Assembly (NCBI RefSeq): GCF_041679265.1
Contig: NZ_JBGFSM010000002.1
Coordinates: 62,001-126,000, forward strand
From: Autumnicola sp041679265
GTDB taxonomy: Bacteria > Bacteroidota > Bacteroidia > Flavobacteriales > Flavobacteriaceae
Direction of reading: 5' to 3'
Length of the DNA: 64,000 nt
How positions within the stretch are numbered: position 1 is the first letter of the stretch; each line of letters begins with the position of its first letter. Under the pieces are notes generated by a model, which was not told where the DNA came from, searched no databases, and saw only the letters and a list, made by a program, of their open reading frames with translations. The translations under genes and the position numbers were made by a program. This document shows positions 17,537 through 25,522 of the stretch, piece after piece.

Positions 17537-18862
17537 ATGAAAACCTTTCTGAAAATTTTAAAAATAGCACTGGTAATAAGTCTTATCGTGGTTGTTCTGG
17601 ATGCAATATTTGGAAGCTTCAGGCTGGAAAACTTGTTACAGTGGAAGGTGTGGACAATGTATTTTTTCTACTCATTTGTGCTAACCTTATTAAATGCCAT
17701 TTATTTTGATTTTTTCAGAAAAAAAATTGGGTGGAAAAATGCCGGTTTAAAAAGGGTGGCACTGGCATCTGGTGGCAGCATTATTTTAACTTTAATAGGC
17801 TTCTTTTTTTGCAGGCTGGTTAACTACACTATTGTTAAGGATTCCAGCCTTAATGAGTTTCTTGAAAATGAAAGTCTCCGGTACTATCTTTTTCCGCTGT
17901 TGTTTACCACTTTGGTTTCCCTTTTTTTTCATCTTATTTACTTTTATAAAGCCCTTCAGGAGCAAAAGGTAACCGAACAAAAAATTATTGCCGGGACGGC
18001 TTCTGCTAAATTTGAGAGTCTCAAGAACCAGATAGATCCGCATTTTTTATTCAACAGCCTTAACGTTCTTACGTCGCTTATTGATGAAAACCCGGAACAG
18101 GCCCAAAAATTCACCACCTCTCTTTCAAAAATTTACCGGTATGTACTGGAACAAAAAGATAAAGAACTGGTAAACCTGGAAGAGGAACTGGCGTTTGCCG
18201 TGACTTATATGAAACTGCTTAAAATGAGGTTTGAAAACAGTATTTTTTATGAAGTGCCGGAGAAACTCTCTTCTCCCGATGCCAAAGTGGTTCCCCTGTC
18301 CCTTCAGCTGTTGTTGGAAAATACCATAAAACATAATGTGGTAAGCGAGAACAGGCCATTAAAAATTAAAATTTTTGAAGAGGATGGTTACCTGGTTATT
18401 GAAAATAACCTCCAGAAAAAAGAAGTTATCCATCAGCGAAAAGGAGTGGGCCTTCAAAATATTGTAGACCGTTACGGACTTATAACGAATCGAAAAGTAA
18501 CTATAGAAGAAAACAGGGCGTTCTTTAAAGTGCGCTTACCAGTACTAACAAAACAAATTTCAATTATGGACACTACACAAATCAATCAGGACAACGCCTA
18601 TTTTAAAGCCAAACAGCGGGTGAAAGAATTAAAGGAATTCTACGGGAATTTAATTTCTTATTGCGTGGTTATCCCGTTTCTTATCTTTATAAATTATTAC
18701 ACATTCTGGGGATTTCAATGGTTCTGGTTTCCTTTATTCGGATGGGGAATAGGTTTAACCATTCACGGATTTTCAGTTTTTGGTTACGGCTCAGAATGGG
18801 AAGAACGTAAAATAAAGGAGATCATGGAAAAAGAGCAACAACAAAAAACCTCGTGGAAATAA
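17537..18862 (+). CDS. LytS/YehU-type sensor histidine kinase with a fused C-terminal 2TM domain
   Basis: The protein has 441 residues. Four hydrophobic segments (about 10-30, 38-60, 72-97 and 114-136) precede a His_kinase domain with LKNQIDPHFLFNSLNVLTSL around residue 160; the His of DPHF is the phospho-acceptor. The ATPase part has LLLENTIKHN and GVGLQNIVDRYG. From about residue 345 a second module starts at an internal Met (MDTTQINQDNAYFKAKQRV) with two further membrane helices: a 2TM domain normally encoded as a separate protein. It heads an operon with a 2TM protein and a LytTR regulator. Confidence 0.9.
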   Translation: MKTFLKILKIALVISLIVVVLDAIFGSFRLENLLQWKVWTMYFFYSFVLTLLNAIYFDFFRKKIGWKNAGLKRVALASGGSIILTLIGFFFCRLVNYTIVKDSSLNEFLENESLRYYLFPLLFTTLVSLFFHLIYFYKALQEQKVTEQKIIAGTASAKFESLKNQIDPHFLFNSLNVLTSLIDENPEQAQKFTTSLSKIYRYVLEQKDKELVNLEEELAFAVTYMKLLKMRFENSIFYEVPEKLSSPDAKVVPLSLQLLLENTIKHNVVSENRPLKIKIFEEDGYLVIENNLQKKEVIHQRKGVGLQNIVDRYGLITNRKVTIEENRAFFKVRLPVLTKQISIMDTTQINQDNAYFKAKQRVKELKEFYGNLISYCVVIPFLIFINYYTFWGFQWFWFPLFGWGIGLTIHGFSVFGYGSEWEERKIKEIMEKEQQQKTSWK

Positions 18863-19176
18863 TGGAAACTAAAGATACAGAAAGCATTAATTACCTTTCC
18901 GCTAAAAAAAGGGTAAAAAAGATACGGGGTTTTTATATTCATTTCGTGATTTACCTTTTCCTCAATATTTCCTTCTTTATTGTGGGTGCACGTGATGAGG
19001 GAGTATGGGAGGCTTTGGGAGACCTGTCTAATTATAGTACGGCCTTTTTCTGGGGCATTGGATTATTTGCACACTGGTCCAGCGTTTTTGGAAGAGATCT
19101 CTTCTTTGGTAAACACTGGGAAGAAAAGAAGATTAAGGAAATCCTTCAAAAGGAAAGAAGAAAAACCTGGGAATAG
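18862..19176 (+). CDS. 2TM domain-containing small membrane protein
   Basis: This protein of about 104 residues has the 2TM domain layout: a charged N-terminal helix (NYLSAKKRVKKIRGFYIHFV), two membrane helices (about 31-49 and 63-82), and a closing HWEEKKIKEILQKERRK. It closely resembles the C-terminal module of the preceding kinase. The start at 18862 overlaps the kinase stop codon as TAATG, so translation is coupled. An alternative start at 18853 would overlap by 10 bases. Its role is probably to modulate the kinase, inferred from the operon. Confidence 0.87.
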   Translation: METKDTESINYLSAKKRVKKIRGFYIHFVIYLFLNISFFIVGARDEGVWEALGDLSNYSTAFFWGIGLFAHWSSVFGRDLFFGKHWEEKKIKEILQKERRKTWE

Positions 19177-19194
19177 GTTAATAATATACATCAC

Positions 19195-19947
19195 ATGATC
19201 AAAGCTCTTATAATAGAAGATGAAAAGCCCTCAGCCAGGCGGCTGCAGCGAATGCTGGAGAAACTGGAAGTAGAAGTGATTTCCACCTTACATTCTGTAG
19301 ATGAGGCCACAAACTGGTTTTTGCAAAACGAACATCCGGAACTTATCTTTTTGGATATACAGTTAAGTGACGGGCTGTCTTTTGAAATTTTTGATAATGT
19401 TGAGGTGAAGAGCGCCATAATCTTTACCACCGCTTATGATGAGTATGCGCTAAAGGCTTTTAAACTGAACAGTATTGATTACCTTTTGAAGCCTATAGAT
19501 GATGAAGAGCTGGAAACTGCCCTGAAAAAGTATAATGAAAAGCGAATATCCAACTCTGGCAATATGGATATTAAAAACCTTAAAAGTTTGTTGAACCTTA
19601 GCGAAGCGGAATATAAAAAAAGATTTACGGTCCAGGTGGGGCAACATCTTAAATTAATAAACGTAGAAGAGATAAGCTGTTTTTATTCTGAAAATAAATC
19701 TACCTATATCCATACCCTGGATGGCCGAAACTATCCGGTGGATACTTCTCTTGAAAATCTCGAAAAAGAACTGAATCCCGATAAATTCTTCCGGATAAAC
19801 CGCCAGGCTATTGTTCATGTGAACGCTATAAAAGATATTATAGCATATACTAATTCCCGATTAAAATTAGTGCTGAATTCATTTAATGAATTTCCATTGA
19901 TTGTAAGCCGGGAAAGGGTAAAGGAATTTAAAAGCTGGCTTTCTTAA
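19195..19947 (+). CDS. LytTR family response regulator
   Basis: The protein has 250 residues. Its receiver domain (about 1-120) has the acidic pair EDEK, the phospho-acceptor Asp in LIFLDIQLSDG (about residue 54), the Thr in FTTAYDEYA and the Lys in YLLKPIDDEE. The C-terminal LytTR DNA-binding domain (about 145-248) reads FTVQVGQHLKLINVEEISCF, then RINRQAIVHVNAIKDI. It is the likely partner of the kinase two genes upstream, with an 18-base gap to the 2TM gene. No regulated promoter can be named from the sequence. Confidence 0.93.
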   Translation: MIKALIIEDEKPSARRLQRMLEKLEVEVISTLHSVDEATNWFLQNEHPELIFLDIQLSDGLSFEIFDNVEVKSAIIFTTAYDEYALKAFKLNSIDYLLKPIDDEELETALKKYNEKRISNSGNMDIKNLKSLLNLSEAEYKKRFTVQVGQHLKLINVEEISCFYSENKSTYIHTLDGRNYPVDTSLENLEKELNPDKFFRINRQAIVHVNAIKDIIAYTNSRLKLVLNSFNEFPLIVSRERVKEFKSWLS

Positions 19948-20088
19948 ATGTTAAATTTTGATTTTCTTAAAACCGTAAAGAGAAAGATTCCGTACATATA
20001 AATGAAGTTCAAATAACTATTGAATTTAAATATGATTCTTTTTTGGCGAAATTCTCTATTTGAGCTTTAATTTTTTTGGTTGGTTATG

Positions 20089-20133
20089 GAGAAGGTTTGT
20101 TCGTTGGGGACAAACCTTCTCTCTTTTATTTTT
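20089..20133 (+). terminator. Rho-independent terminator of the kinase/LytTR operon
   Basis: GAGAAGGTTTGT at 20089-20100 pairs with ACAAACCTTCTC at 20110-20121 and is followed by TCTTTTATTTTTA. It reads forward, about 140 bases after the response regulator stop codon. Confidence 0.75.
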
Positions 20134-20138
20134 ATACT

Positions 20139-20172
20139 AAAACAGCCTTTCTTTTTAAGGAAAGGCTGTTTT
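20139..20172 (-). terminator. Terminator of the sigma/anti-sigma operon
   Basis: AAAACAGCCTTTC pairs with GAAAGGCTGTTTT, with a short loop, 23 bases after the stop codon of the anti-sigma gene (read in reverse). It sits back to back with the forward terminator at 20089, so each convergent operon has its own. Confidence 0.75.
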
Positions 20173-20194
20173 GGTAAATTTCTTTTTAGCATAC

Positions 20195-20998
20195 TTATGG
20201 TGTTGCGGCAACGGTACCCAAAACGTATAATTGATCCATACTTGGGGTTTCACTACCACCTTCCGGTTCCAGGGTGATTCCAAAAGCTTCAGATTGATTT
20301 GCATTCTCCAGTTGGAAAACTTTGTTTTCGTCTTGATAAAAATCATCAAGCAATCCAATGCTTGTAGGTTGTAAAGGCTGCATGGTTAGCGACCAGACCT
20401 GGTACACTTTACCCCGGGGTGGTTCCGGCAAACCCTGCGCATCTATAAATATCTGGTTTTGTTCAGCATTCCAGAAAACCGTGGCGTAGGAATCTGGGGC
20501 AGCATCCTGGCCTGCGAGCAGAACCCTTTCGGTATTCCTGTCTCTAATTATGGCCAGAAGTTCTTCGGCTTTGTCTGCACTTTTACGAGCATCGGCGATT
20601 TGTTGTTCCATTTGTGCATTTCGAGCCTGCTGATTTCTTAGAGCCTCCCTTAACTCGTTATTTTTATTGAATAAAAAGAATAGCCCTACAAGGAGCAGGA
20701 GACTTGCCGCCCATCCTAAATAGGTTATAACAGTGGCTGTTTTACGTTGCGCAGGTATGGTTTGACCTCTTTCTTCATTGTTTATTTTGGTGTTGATGGC
20801 CGCTAAAACCTCCTGGGGATTATAGGGCGCCACCGATACCGCCAGGCGGGAAAGCGCTGCTTCAATTTCTTCCACTTCCTCTCTAATTTCAGGATGTTGT
20901 TTCAGTTCATTAGAAACCTCCCGGCTTTCTTCTTCACTTAAGGCCCCGCAAACATAAAGTTCTAAAACTCCTGATGATATGTATTCCTGTAAATCCAT
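20195..20998 (-). CDS. Anti-sigma factor, RskA/anti-sigma-K family
   Basis: The start at 20998 (MDLQEYISSGVLELYVCGAL) leaves one base after the sigma stop codon; an ATG at 21013 would overlap that gene instead. The N-terminal cytoplasmic domain (about 1-75) has the RskA-type helix with LSEEESREVSNELKQHPEIR. A single transmembrane helix follows at about 92-110, then a coiled-coil segment (about 115-145) and a C-terminal periplasmic RskA domain (VFWNAEQNQIFIDAQGLPEP, then YQVWSLTMQPLQPTSIG). It should hold the upstream sigma factor inactive at the membrane until a signal leads to its release. Confidence 0.92.
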   Translation of the reverse strand: MDLQEYISSGVLELYVCGALSEEESREVSNELKQHPEIREEVEEIEAALSRLAVSVAPYNPQEVLAAINTKINNEERGQTIPAQRKTATVITYLGWAASLLLLVGLFFLFNKNNELREALRNQQARNAQMEQQIADARKSADKAEELLAIIRDRNTERVLLAGQDAAPDSYATVFWNAEQNQIFIDAQGLPEPPRGKVYQVWSLTMQPLQPTSIGLLDDFYQDENKVFQLENANQSEAFGITLEPEGGSETPSMDQLYVLGTVAATP

Positions 20999-20999
20999 A

Positions 21000-21530
21000 T
21001 TATTCCAGTACAAACTTCCTTAAACTTTTAATACACGCCCTGTTTTTAGTTTTTACAGACCCCAGGGGCATTTTCAATTCTTCGGCGGTTTCCTTTTGGG
21101 TGTAGCCTTTAAAGAAAAGCAGGTCGATGAGCTTTTTACATATAGGTTCAAGTGCCTCAATAAATTTTCTAATCCCTATAGCATCTGTAGCGGCGGCGTG
21201 ATTAGTCCTGGTCTCTAAAATATCTACGAAATTTTCGGGCTGCAGGTTTTGTCTCTTATTTTTGAAGTCTTTGGAGCGCAACTTGTCAATGGATGCATTT
21301 CGCGCAATATTAAGTACCCAGGTGAAAAATCTTCCTTTATCAGAATCATATGAAGAAGCGTTATTCCATATTTTCATAAAAACATCCTGAAGTAGTTCTT
21401 CCGCGACTTTTTCATCATTTACTATGCTGTAAATAATTCCAAACGTACTTTCTGAATAAAGTTCGTAAATACGCTCAAAAGCACGTTGATTTCCGTTTTG
21501 TAGCTCCCGGATTAGGCCGTCTTGTTGCAT
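21000..21530 (-). CDS. RNA polymerase sigma factor, SigK-like ECF type
   Basis: The 176-residue protein shows region 2 (AFERIYELYSESTFGIIYSI, then GRFFTWVLNIARNASIDKLR) and region 4 (FFKGYTQKETAEELKMPLGS). It resembles sigma factors paired with RskA-type anti-sigma factors, and that gene follows after one base. Such pairs often control envelope or redox stress genes. The Cu/Zn superoxide dismutase gene lies just upstream on the same strand, but a strong terminator separates the two. Confidence 0.94.
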   Translation of the reverse strand: MQQDGLIRELQNGNQRAFERIYELYSESTFGIIYSIVNDEKVAEELLQDVFMKIWNNASSYDSDKGRFFTWVLNIARNASIDKLRSKDFKNKRQNLQPENFVDILETRTNHAAATDAIGIRKFIEALEPICKKLIDLLFFKGYTQKETAEELKMPLGSVKTKNRACIKSLRKFVLE

Positions 21531-21570
21531 GTGGAGTGTTTCATAAAGCTTAAATGTATAAAATAATTAG

Positions 21571-21620
21571 GTATATAAATAATAAAAGCAGCTCACCGGC
21601 TGCTTTTATTATTTATATAC
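21571..21620. terminator. Perfect 22-bp-stem hairpin, terminator of the superoxide dismutase gene
   Basis: The arms at 21571-21592 and 21599-21620 are exactly complementary over 22 bases around a 6-base loop, with AT-rich outer arms that supply T-tracts on both strands. It follows the SOD stop codon by about 12 bases (read in reverse) and precedes the sigma gene. Confidence 0.8.
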
Positions 21621-21632
21621 AAGTACAAAAGA

Positions 21633-22232
21633 TTACATGGTAATTTCTGCACATCCTACTCTTGTTCCGGCATCTCCGGAAGGTTGAGAAGTATAGTCAT
21701 CTACCCCGTCATGTACAATAATTGCTTTTCCAACAATATTCTTATTAGGATCGTCACATCCTATACACCATTCATCTGTAGAGAAATCTATGGTACCTTC
21801 TCCGTCACTGTTTACTTCGAAGTTTCCTATATCTCCCCGGTGATATCCTTCTTCATCACCCCATTCTCCGTGAGGTTGATTGGTAGGATTCCAGTGTCCT
21901 CCGGCAGAAGTTCCGTCTTCTGCAGAGCAATCTGCTTTCTCATGGATATGAATGGCATGTGTACCTTCAGACAGGCCGGTAATGGTACCTTCCATGGTTA
22001 CTTCCCCGTCTTCTTCAGTAAAAGTGATAGTTCCTGCGAGGTCACTTCCACTTTTAGCTTCAAGATTTACGGTTATTTCCTGAGGCTCTTCAGATTCCAT
22101 GTTATTCTGATTCATTTCTGAAGTTTCCTCAACCTCCATTTGATTTTCTGTCTCATTCTCTCCCTGGTTATTTTTGCAACCAACAACAAAGAGAGAAGCG
22201 CAAAATAATAATGATAAACTAATACGTTTCAT
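21633..22232 (-). CDS. sodC: Cu/Zn superoxide dismutase, lipoprotein
   Basis: The 199-residue protein starts with a lipoprotein signal (LFVVGCKNNQ, acylated Cys at about 19) and an acidic, Asn/Glu-rich linker. The SOD domain has all copper and zinc ligands: HAIHIHEKADC, AGGHWNPTNQPHG, YHRGDIGNF and IIVHDGVDDYTSQPSGDAG. The two Cys of the structural disulfide (KADC and VGCAEI) are present. An extra Cys pair (EWCIGCDD) lies in an insertion before the last ligand. It removes superoxide in the periplasm or at the cell surface. It is a single-gene unit with its own terminator. Confidence 0.94.
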   Translation of the reverse strand: MKRISLSLLFCASLFVVGCKNNQGENETENQMEVEETSEMNQNNMESEEPQEITVNLEAKSGSDLAGTITFTEEDGEVTMEGTITGLSEGTHAIHIHEKADCSAEDGTSAGGHWNPTNQPHGEWGDEEGYHRGDIGNFEVNSDGEGTIDFSTDEWCIGCDDPNKNIVGKAIIVHDGVDDYTSQPSGDAGTRVGCAEITM

Positions 22233-22365
22233 AATTTCAGGTTTGGTTTAGTAATTAAACATAACTAAATTACACGTATTGCAGGCATTCACCAAAGTTT
22301 TAAGTATAGCTTAACAGTGAAGGAGCGGGATAAAGTCTAAATATTTACGTGAAGGCGATCTAAGA

Positions 22366-23580
22366 TTAAAATTTTCCCAGTTTGGTTTTTACCTGAATTT
22401 TCCCGGTAAGGCTTTTATGAACAGGGCATTTATCGGCGATTTCAAGCAGCTTTGCCTTTTGCTTTTCATTCACTTCTCCATCAATTATAATTTCCCTCAG
22501 GAAGGTATCTATTTTAGAATCATTTTTTTCACAGTTTTCACAATCTGCGGCGTGTTGCCTGGTATAATCTACATGGGTTTCAACATTTTTTAAATGCCAT
22601 TTTTTACGCCGGGCATACATTTGCAAAGTCATGGAAGTGCAGGCGGCCAGCCCGGCAGAAAGCAATTCGTAGGGTGTAGGGCCAAAATTATCTCCTCCAA
22701 TATTTACAGGTTCATCTGCAATAAAGTTATGAGGACCGGCTTTAATTTGAGTTGTAAGGCCTTCTTCTCCAAGATTTGCCACAATCTGATGATCTGTTTG
22801 CAAGTCTATTTCTTCTTCTTTATCAATATATCGCTCTGCCCAGGCAGCAATTACTTTCCCGGCATAGGAAGCATCTTTTCTTTCACCTAGTAAATGGCTG
22901 GCGCCATCCAGGGAAACAAAACTTTTAGGATGGCCAAGATTGCGGTATAGTGCTTCGGCATTTTTAATTTCAACAATTTTATCCTGCGGAGAATGCATGA
23001 GAAGAACTGCCTTTTCGAGGCTTGCCAGTTTTTTCTGAAGATCGTGCTTGTGAAGGTCTTCCAGGAACTGTTTTTTAATCTTAAAAGACCTTCCGCCAAT
23101 ATTCACCTGGGCATCTGCATCTTTTTGAAGTTCATCCAATTGTTCAGCCAGTAATCCTTTTACGTGGGTAACTGTGGAGGGGGCTGCAATTGTGGCAACT
23201 GCCTTCACAGAGGGTATTTTTTCTGAAGCCATTAAAACCGCAGCTCCTCCCAGAGAATGCCCTACCATAACAGAGGGAGCACCAAACTCCTTTTCAAGAA
23301 AACCGGCAGCGGCAAGTAAATCTTCAATATTTCCGGAAAAATTTGTTTCAGAAAAATCGCCTTCACTTTCCCCCAATCCTGTAAAATCAAACCGCAGCAC
23401 GCCAAATCCCAGCGCTGCCAGATTCCTGCTGATAATCTTTGGGGCAAAGAAATTCTTATTACAGGTAAAGCAATGTGCAAACAGTACAAAGTTATGCGGT
23501 TTTTGATTGGTGGGAAGTTCCATGTAGCCTGAAAGATGATCACCATTCTTATTCTCAAATTCCACTTTGCTTGTCCTCAT
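22366..23580 (-). CDS. Fusion of alpha/beta hydrolase and OsmC-like peroxiredoxin domain
   Basis: The start at 23580 (MRTSKVEFENKNGDHLSGYM) is preferred over an upstream ATG at 23667, which would add 29 unrelated residues. The N-terminal half (about 1-250) is an alpha/beta hydrolase with HCFTCNKNFFAPK, the nucleophile elbow VGHSLGG, LLMHSPQDKIV and the late His of GASHLL. The C-terminal half (about 265-404) is OsmC-like, with GPTPYELLSAGLAACTSMTL and KCPVHKSLTG carrying the two redox Cys. Fused proteins of this kind are known in Bacteroidota and Proteobacteria. The role is probably detoxification of organic peroxides or thioester-type adducts. Confidence 0.9.
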   Translation of the reverse strand: MRTSKVEFENKNGDHLSGYMELPTNQKPHNFVLFAHCFTCNKNFFAPKIISRNLAALGFGVLRFDFTGLGESEGDFSETNFSGNIEDLLAAAGFLEKEFGAPSVMVGHSLGGAAVLMASEKIPSVKAVATIAAPSTVTHVKGLLAEQLDELQKDADAQVNIGGRSFKIKKQFLEDLHKHDLQKKLASLEKAVLLMHSPQDKIVEIKNAEALYRNLGHPKSFVSLDGASHLLGERKDASYAGKVIAAWAERYIDKEEEIDLQTDHQIVANLGEEGLTTQIKAGPHNFIADEPVNIGGDNFGPTPYELLSAGLAACTSMTLQMYARRKKWHLKNVETHVDYTRQHAADCENCEKNDSKIDTFLREIIIDGEVNEKQKAKLLEIADKCPVHKSLTGKIQVKTKLGKF

Positions 23581-23626
23581 AGTAGTTGCTTCTTTGATAC
23601 TGATAAAATAGAGAAATTTATCTGTT

Positions 23627-23675
23627 TCCAAAAAAATAAAAAGGCATTCAGAAAAATATATTCCCAAATGCCTTT
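23627..23675 (-). terminator. Rho-independent terminator of the sugar operon
   Basis: Reading in reverse, AAAGGCATT (23667-23675) pairs with AATGCCTTT (23640-23648) over an 18-base loop and is followed by TTATTTTTTT. It lies 24 bases after the stop codon of the DUF1080 gene and isolates it from the hydrolase-OsmC gene. Confidence 0.75.
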
Positions 23676-23698
23676 AAAGTATTTCAAGCGGAAATGGA

Positions 23699-24454
23699 TT
23701 ATTCCAATTCCCGTATTTTAATATTCCTGAAGGATACCTGGTTGCCATGATCCTGAAGGGCAATATGGCCACTTTCATTTTTTCCAAAGTCTTCCCAATC
23801 AGCAAACTTAGATTTACCTATCATTTCTTTCCATTTTTCACCATGTACAGGGAATTCTGCCACTATCGTACCATTAAGCGTAACGCTGCCCTTGTTGGTT
23901 TTATGGTTAATCATAATAGTTTCTTCATTCCATTCTCCTGCAGGTTTGGTAACATCTTCGCTTGCCGGTACCATATCATATAAAGCCCCGGCCTGGCGGA
24001 TGGGCCCGTTTTTAGCATCTGGATGCTTTTCATTATCCAACACCTGTATTTCGGGACCTGTGTAATAAGGTTCGTTGTATTTGTCCATTTCCTGTACTCC
24101 CCACATCACGCCGCTATTGCCGCCTTCTGAAATTTTCCATTCAAAATTTAACTCAAAATTTTTATATTGTTTATTGGATATAAGATTTTCAGAGCCTTCA
24201 CGATCACCTTCAGCAGGGGTAAAAATAATTGTATTCCCTTCTTTTTTCCATTGCTCTGAAATAGAATCAGAGTTATAGGCCTTCCACTGCTCCAGATTAT
24301 CCCCGGCGGTAAGGTCTTCCCAATTATTTTGTTCTTCATTCATAGCCTGTTCTTCATTTACGGGCTCTTCCATTTGTTCCTTTGTTTCACTGTTATTTTT
24401 GCAACTTGCAGCTATTAATACCAGGGCAAGAAGGCTCAATCTTAGCTTTTTCAT
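23699..24454 (-). CDS. DUF1080 (3-keto-disaccharide hydrolase-type) lipoprotein
   Basis: The 251-residue protein has a lipoprotein signal (LALVLIAASC, Cys at about 19) and a Glu-rich linker. A single concanavalin-like DUF1080 domain follows, with WEDLTAGDNLEQWKAY, NFELNFEWKISEGGNSGVMW and HIALQDHGNQVSFRNIKIRE. DUF1080 proteins have been linked to the cleavage of 3-keto-glycosides. It should sit on the periplasmic or outer face of the cell envelope. It is the last gene of an operon with two TIM-barrel isomerases, a Gfo/Idh dehydrogenase and a permease, which supports a role in 3-keto-sugar breakdown. Confidence 0.9.
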   Translation of the reverse strand: MKKLRLSLLALVLIAASCKNNSETKEQMEEPVNEEQAMNEEQNNWEDLTAGDNLEQWKAYNSDSISEQWKKEGNTIIFTPAEGDREGSENLISNKQYKNFELNFEWKISEGGNSGVMWGVQEMDKYNEPYYTGPEIQVLDNEKHPDAKNGPIRQAGALYDMVPASEDVTKPAGEWNEETIMINHKTNKGSVTLNGTIVAEFPVHGEKWKEMIGKSKFADWEDFGKNESGHIALQDHGNQVSFRNIKIRELE

Positions 24455-24464
24455 AATGTAGAGA

Positions 24465-25520
24465 TTAGTTGGTTCCTAATAATTGTTTTAACCTTTCTTC
24501 ATCTATCTCAGAACCGGCAAAATCATCAAACTTTTTGTCGGTTGCCTGGATGATATTACTTGCAATAAAAGGAGCGCCTTCCTTAGCGCCTTGTTCCGGA
24601 GATTTAATGCAGCATTCCCATTCCATTACTGCCCAGACATCACAACCATATTCGGTTAATTTTGAAAAAATGGTTTTAAAATCCACCTGGCCGTCGCCGG
24701 GGCTTCTGTATCGTCCTGCCCGGTTTATCCAGTCTTCATAACCACCAAAAGTTCCTTTTTTTCCTGTAGGATTAAATTCGGCATCTTTTACATGAAACAT
24801 TTTAATGTAATCGTGGTAAAAGTCTATATACTGAATGTAATCCAGTTGTTGTAATACAAAATGGCTGGGATCGTATAAAATATTAACCCGTTTATGATTG
24901 TTGGTGGCTTCAAGAAAACGTTCAAAAGTCACCCCGTCATGGAGGTCTTCCCCGGGATGTATCTCATAGCACACATCTACATCCTGTTCTTCAAATTCGT
25001 TTAAAATAGGCAACCACCTTTCTGCCAGCTCCTGGAAACCTAATTCCACAAGCCCTGCAGGCCGCTGGGGCCATGGGTGCATGGTGTGCCAAAGCAGGGA
25101 GCCGCTAAAAGTTCCCATTACGTCCAGTCCAAGGTTACGGCTTGCCTTAGCAGCACTTTTGAGCTGATCTATTGCCCAGGCTGTACGTTCTTTTGGGTTA
25201 TTATGCAGTTCCTTTGGGGCAAAATTGTCAAACATCTTGTCGTATGCAGGATGCACGGCCACCAGCTGCCCCTGTAAATGGGTGCAAAGCTCTGTTATCT
25301 CCAGCCCGTAAGATTGTATTTTACCCTTTAGTTCATCGCAATAATCTTTGCTTTCAGCAGCCTTTTTCAGGTCAATAAGCCCTTTTTCCCAGGTTGGTAT
25401 TTGTATTCCTTTATATCCTAATCCCGAAGCCCATTTGCAAAGACCGTCCAGGGAGTTAAAAGGTTCTTTTTCATCAATAAATTGTGCTAAAAATACAGCA
25501 GGTCCTTTAATTGTCTTCAT
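24465..25520 (-). CDS. Sugar phosphate isomerase/epimerase family (xylose isomerase-like TIM barrel), cytoplasmic
   Basis: The protein has 351 residues and no signal peptide. It is an AP-endonuclease-2-type TIM barrel. Likely divalent-metal ligands are the Glu in VCYEIHPGED, the Asp in ILYDPSHF, the His in MFHVKDAEF and the Glu in VMEWECCI. It resembles YcjR-like sugar epimerases or isomerases. It is 3 bases from the Gfo/Idh gene and 11 from the DUF1080 gene, so the products should act on the same sugar. The exact substrate is not evident; a 3-keto-hexose or its derivative is inferred from the neighbours. Confidence 0.9.
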   Translation of the reverse strand: MKTIKGPAVFLAQFIDEKEPFNSLDGLCKWASGLGYKGIQIPTWEKGLIDLKKAAESKDYCDELKGKIQSYGLEITELCTHLQGQLVAVHPAYDKMFDNFAPKELHNNPKERTAWAIDQLKSAAKASRNLGLDVMGTFSGSLLWHTMHPWPQRPAGLVELGFQELAERWLPILNEFEEQDVDVCYEIHPGEDLHDGVTFERFLEATNNHKRVNILYDPSHFVLQQLDYIQYIDFYHDYIKMFHVKDAEFNPTGKKGTFGGYEDWINRAGRYRSPGDGQVDFKTIFSKLTEYGCDVWAVMEWECCIKSPEQGAKEGAPFIASNIIQATDKKFDDFAGSEIDEERLKQLLGTN

Positions 25521-25522
25521 AC

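Noticed and set aside
20080..20277. Short forward open frame after the LytTR gene
   Set aside because: It runs straight through two terminator hairpins and into the end of the anti-sigma gene, so it is not a plausible gene.
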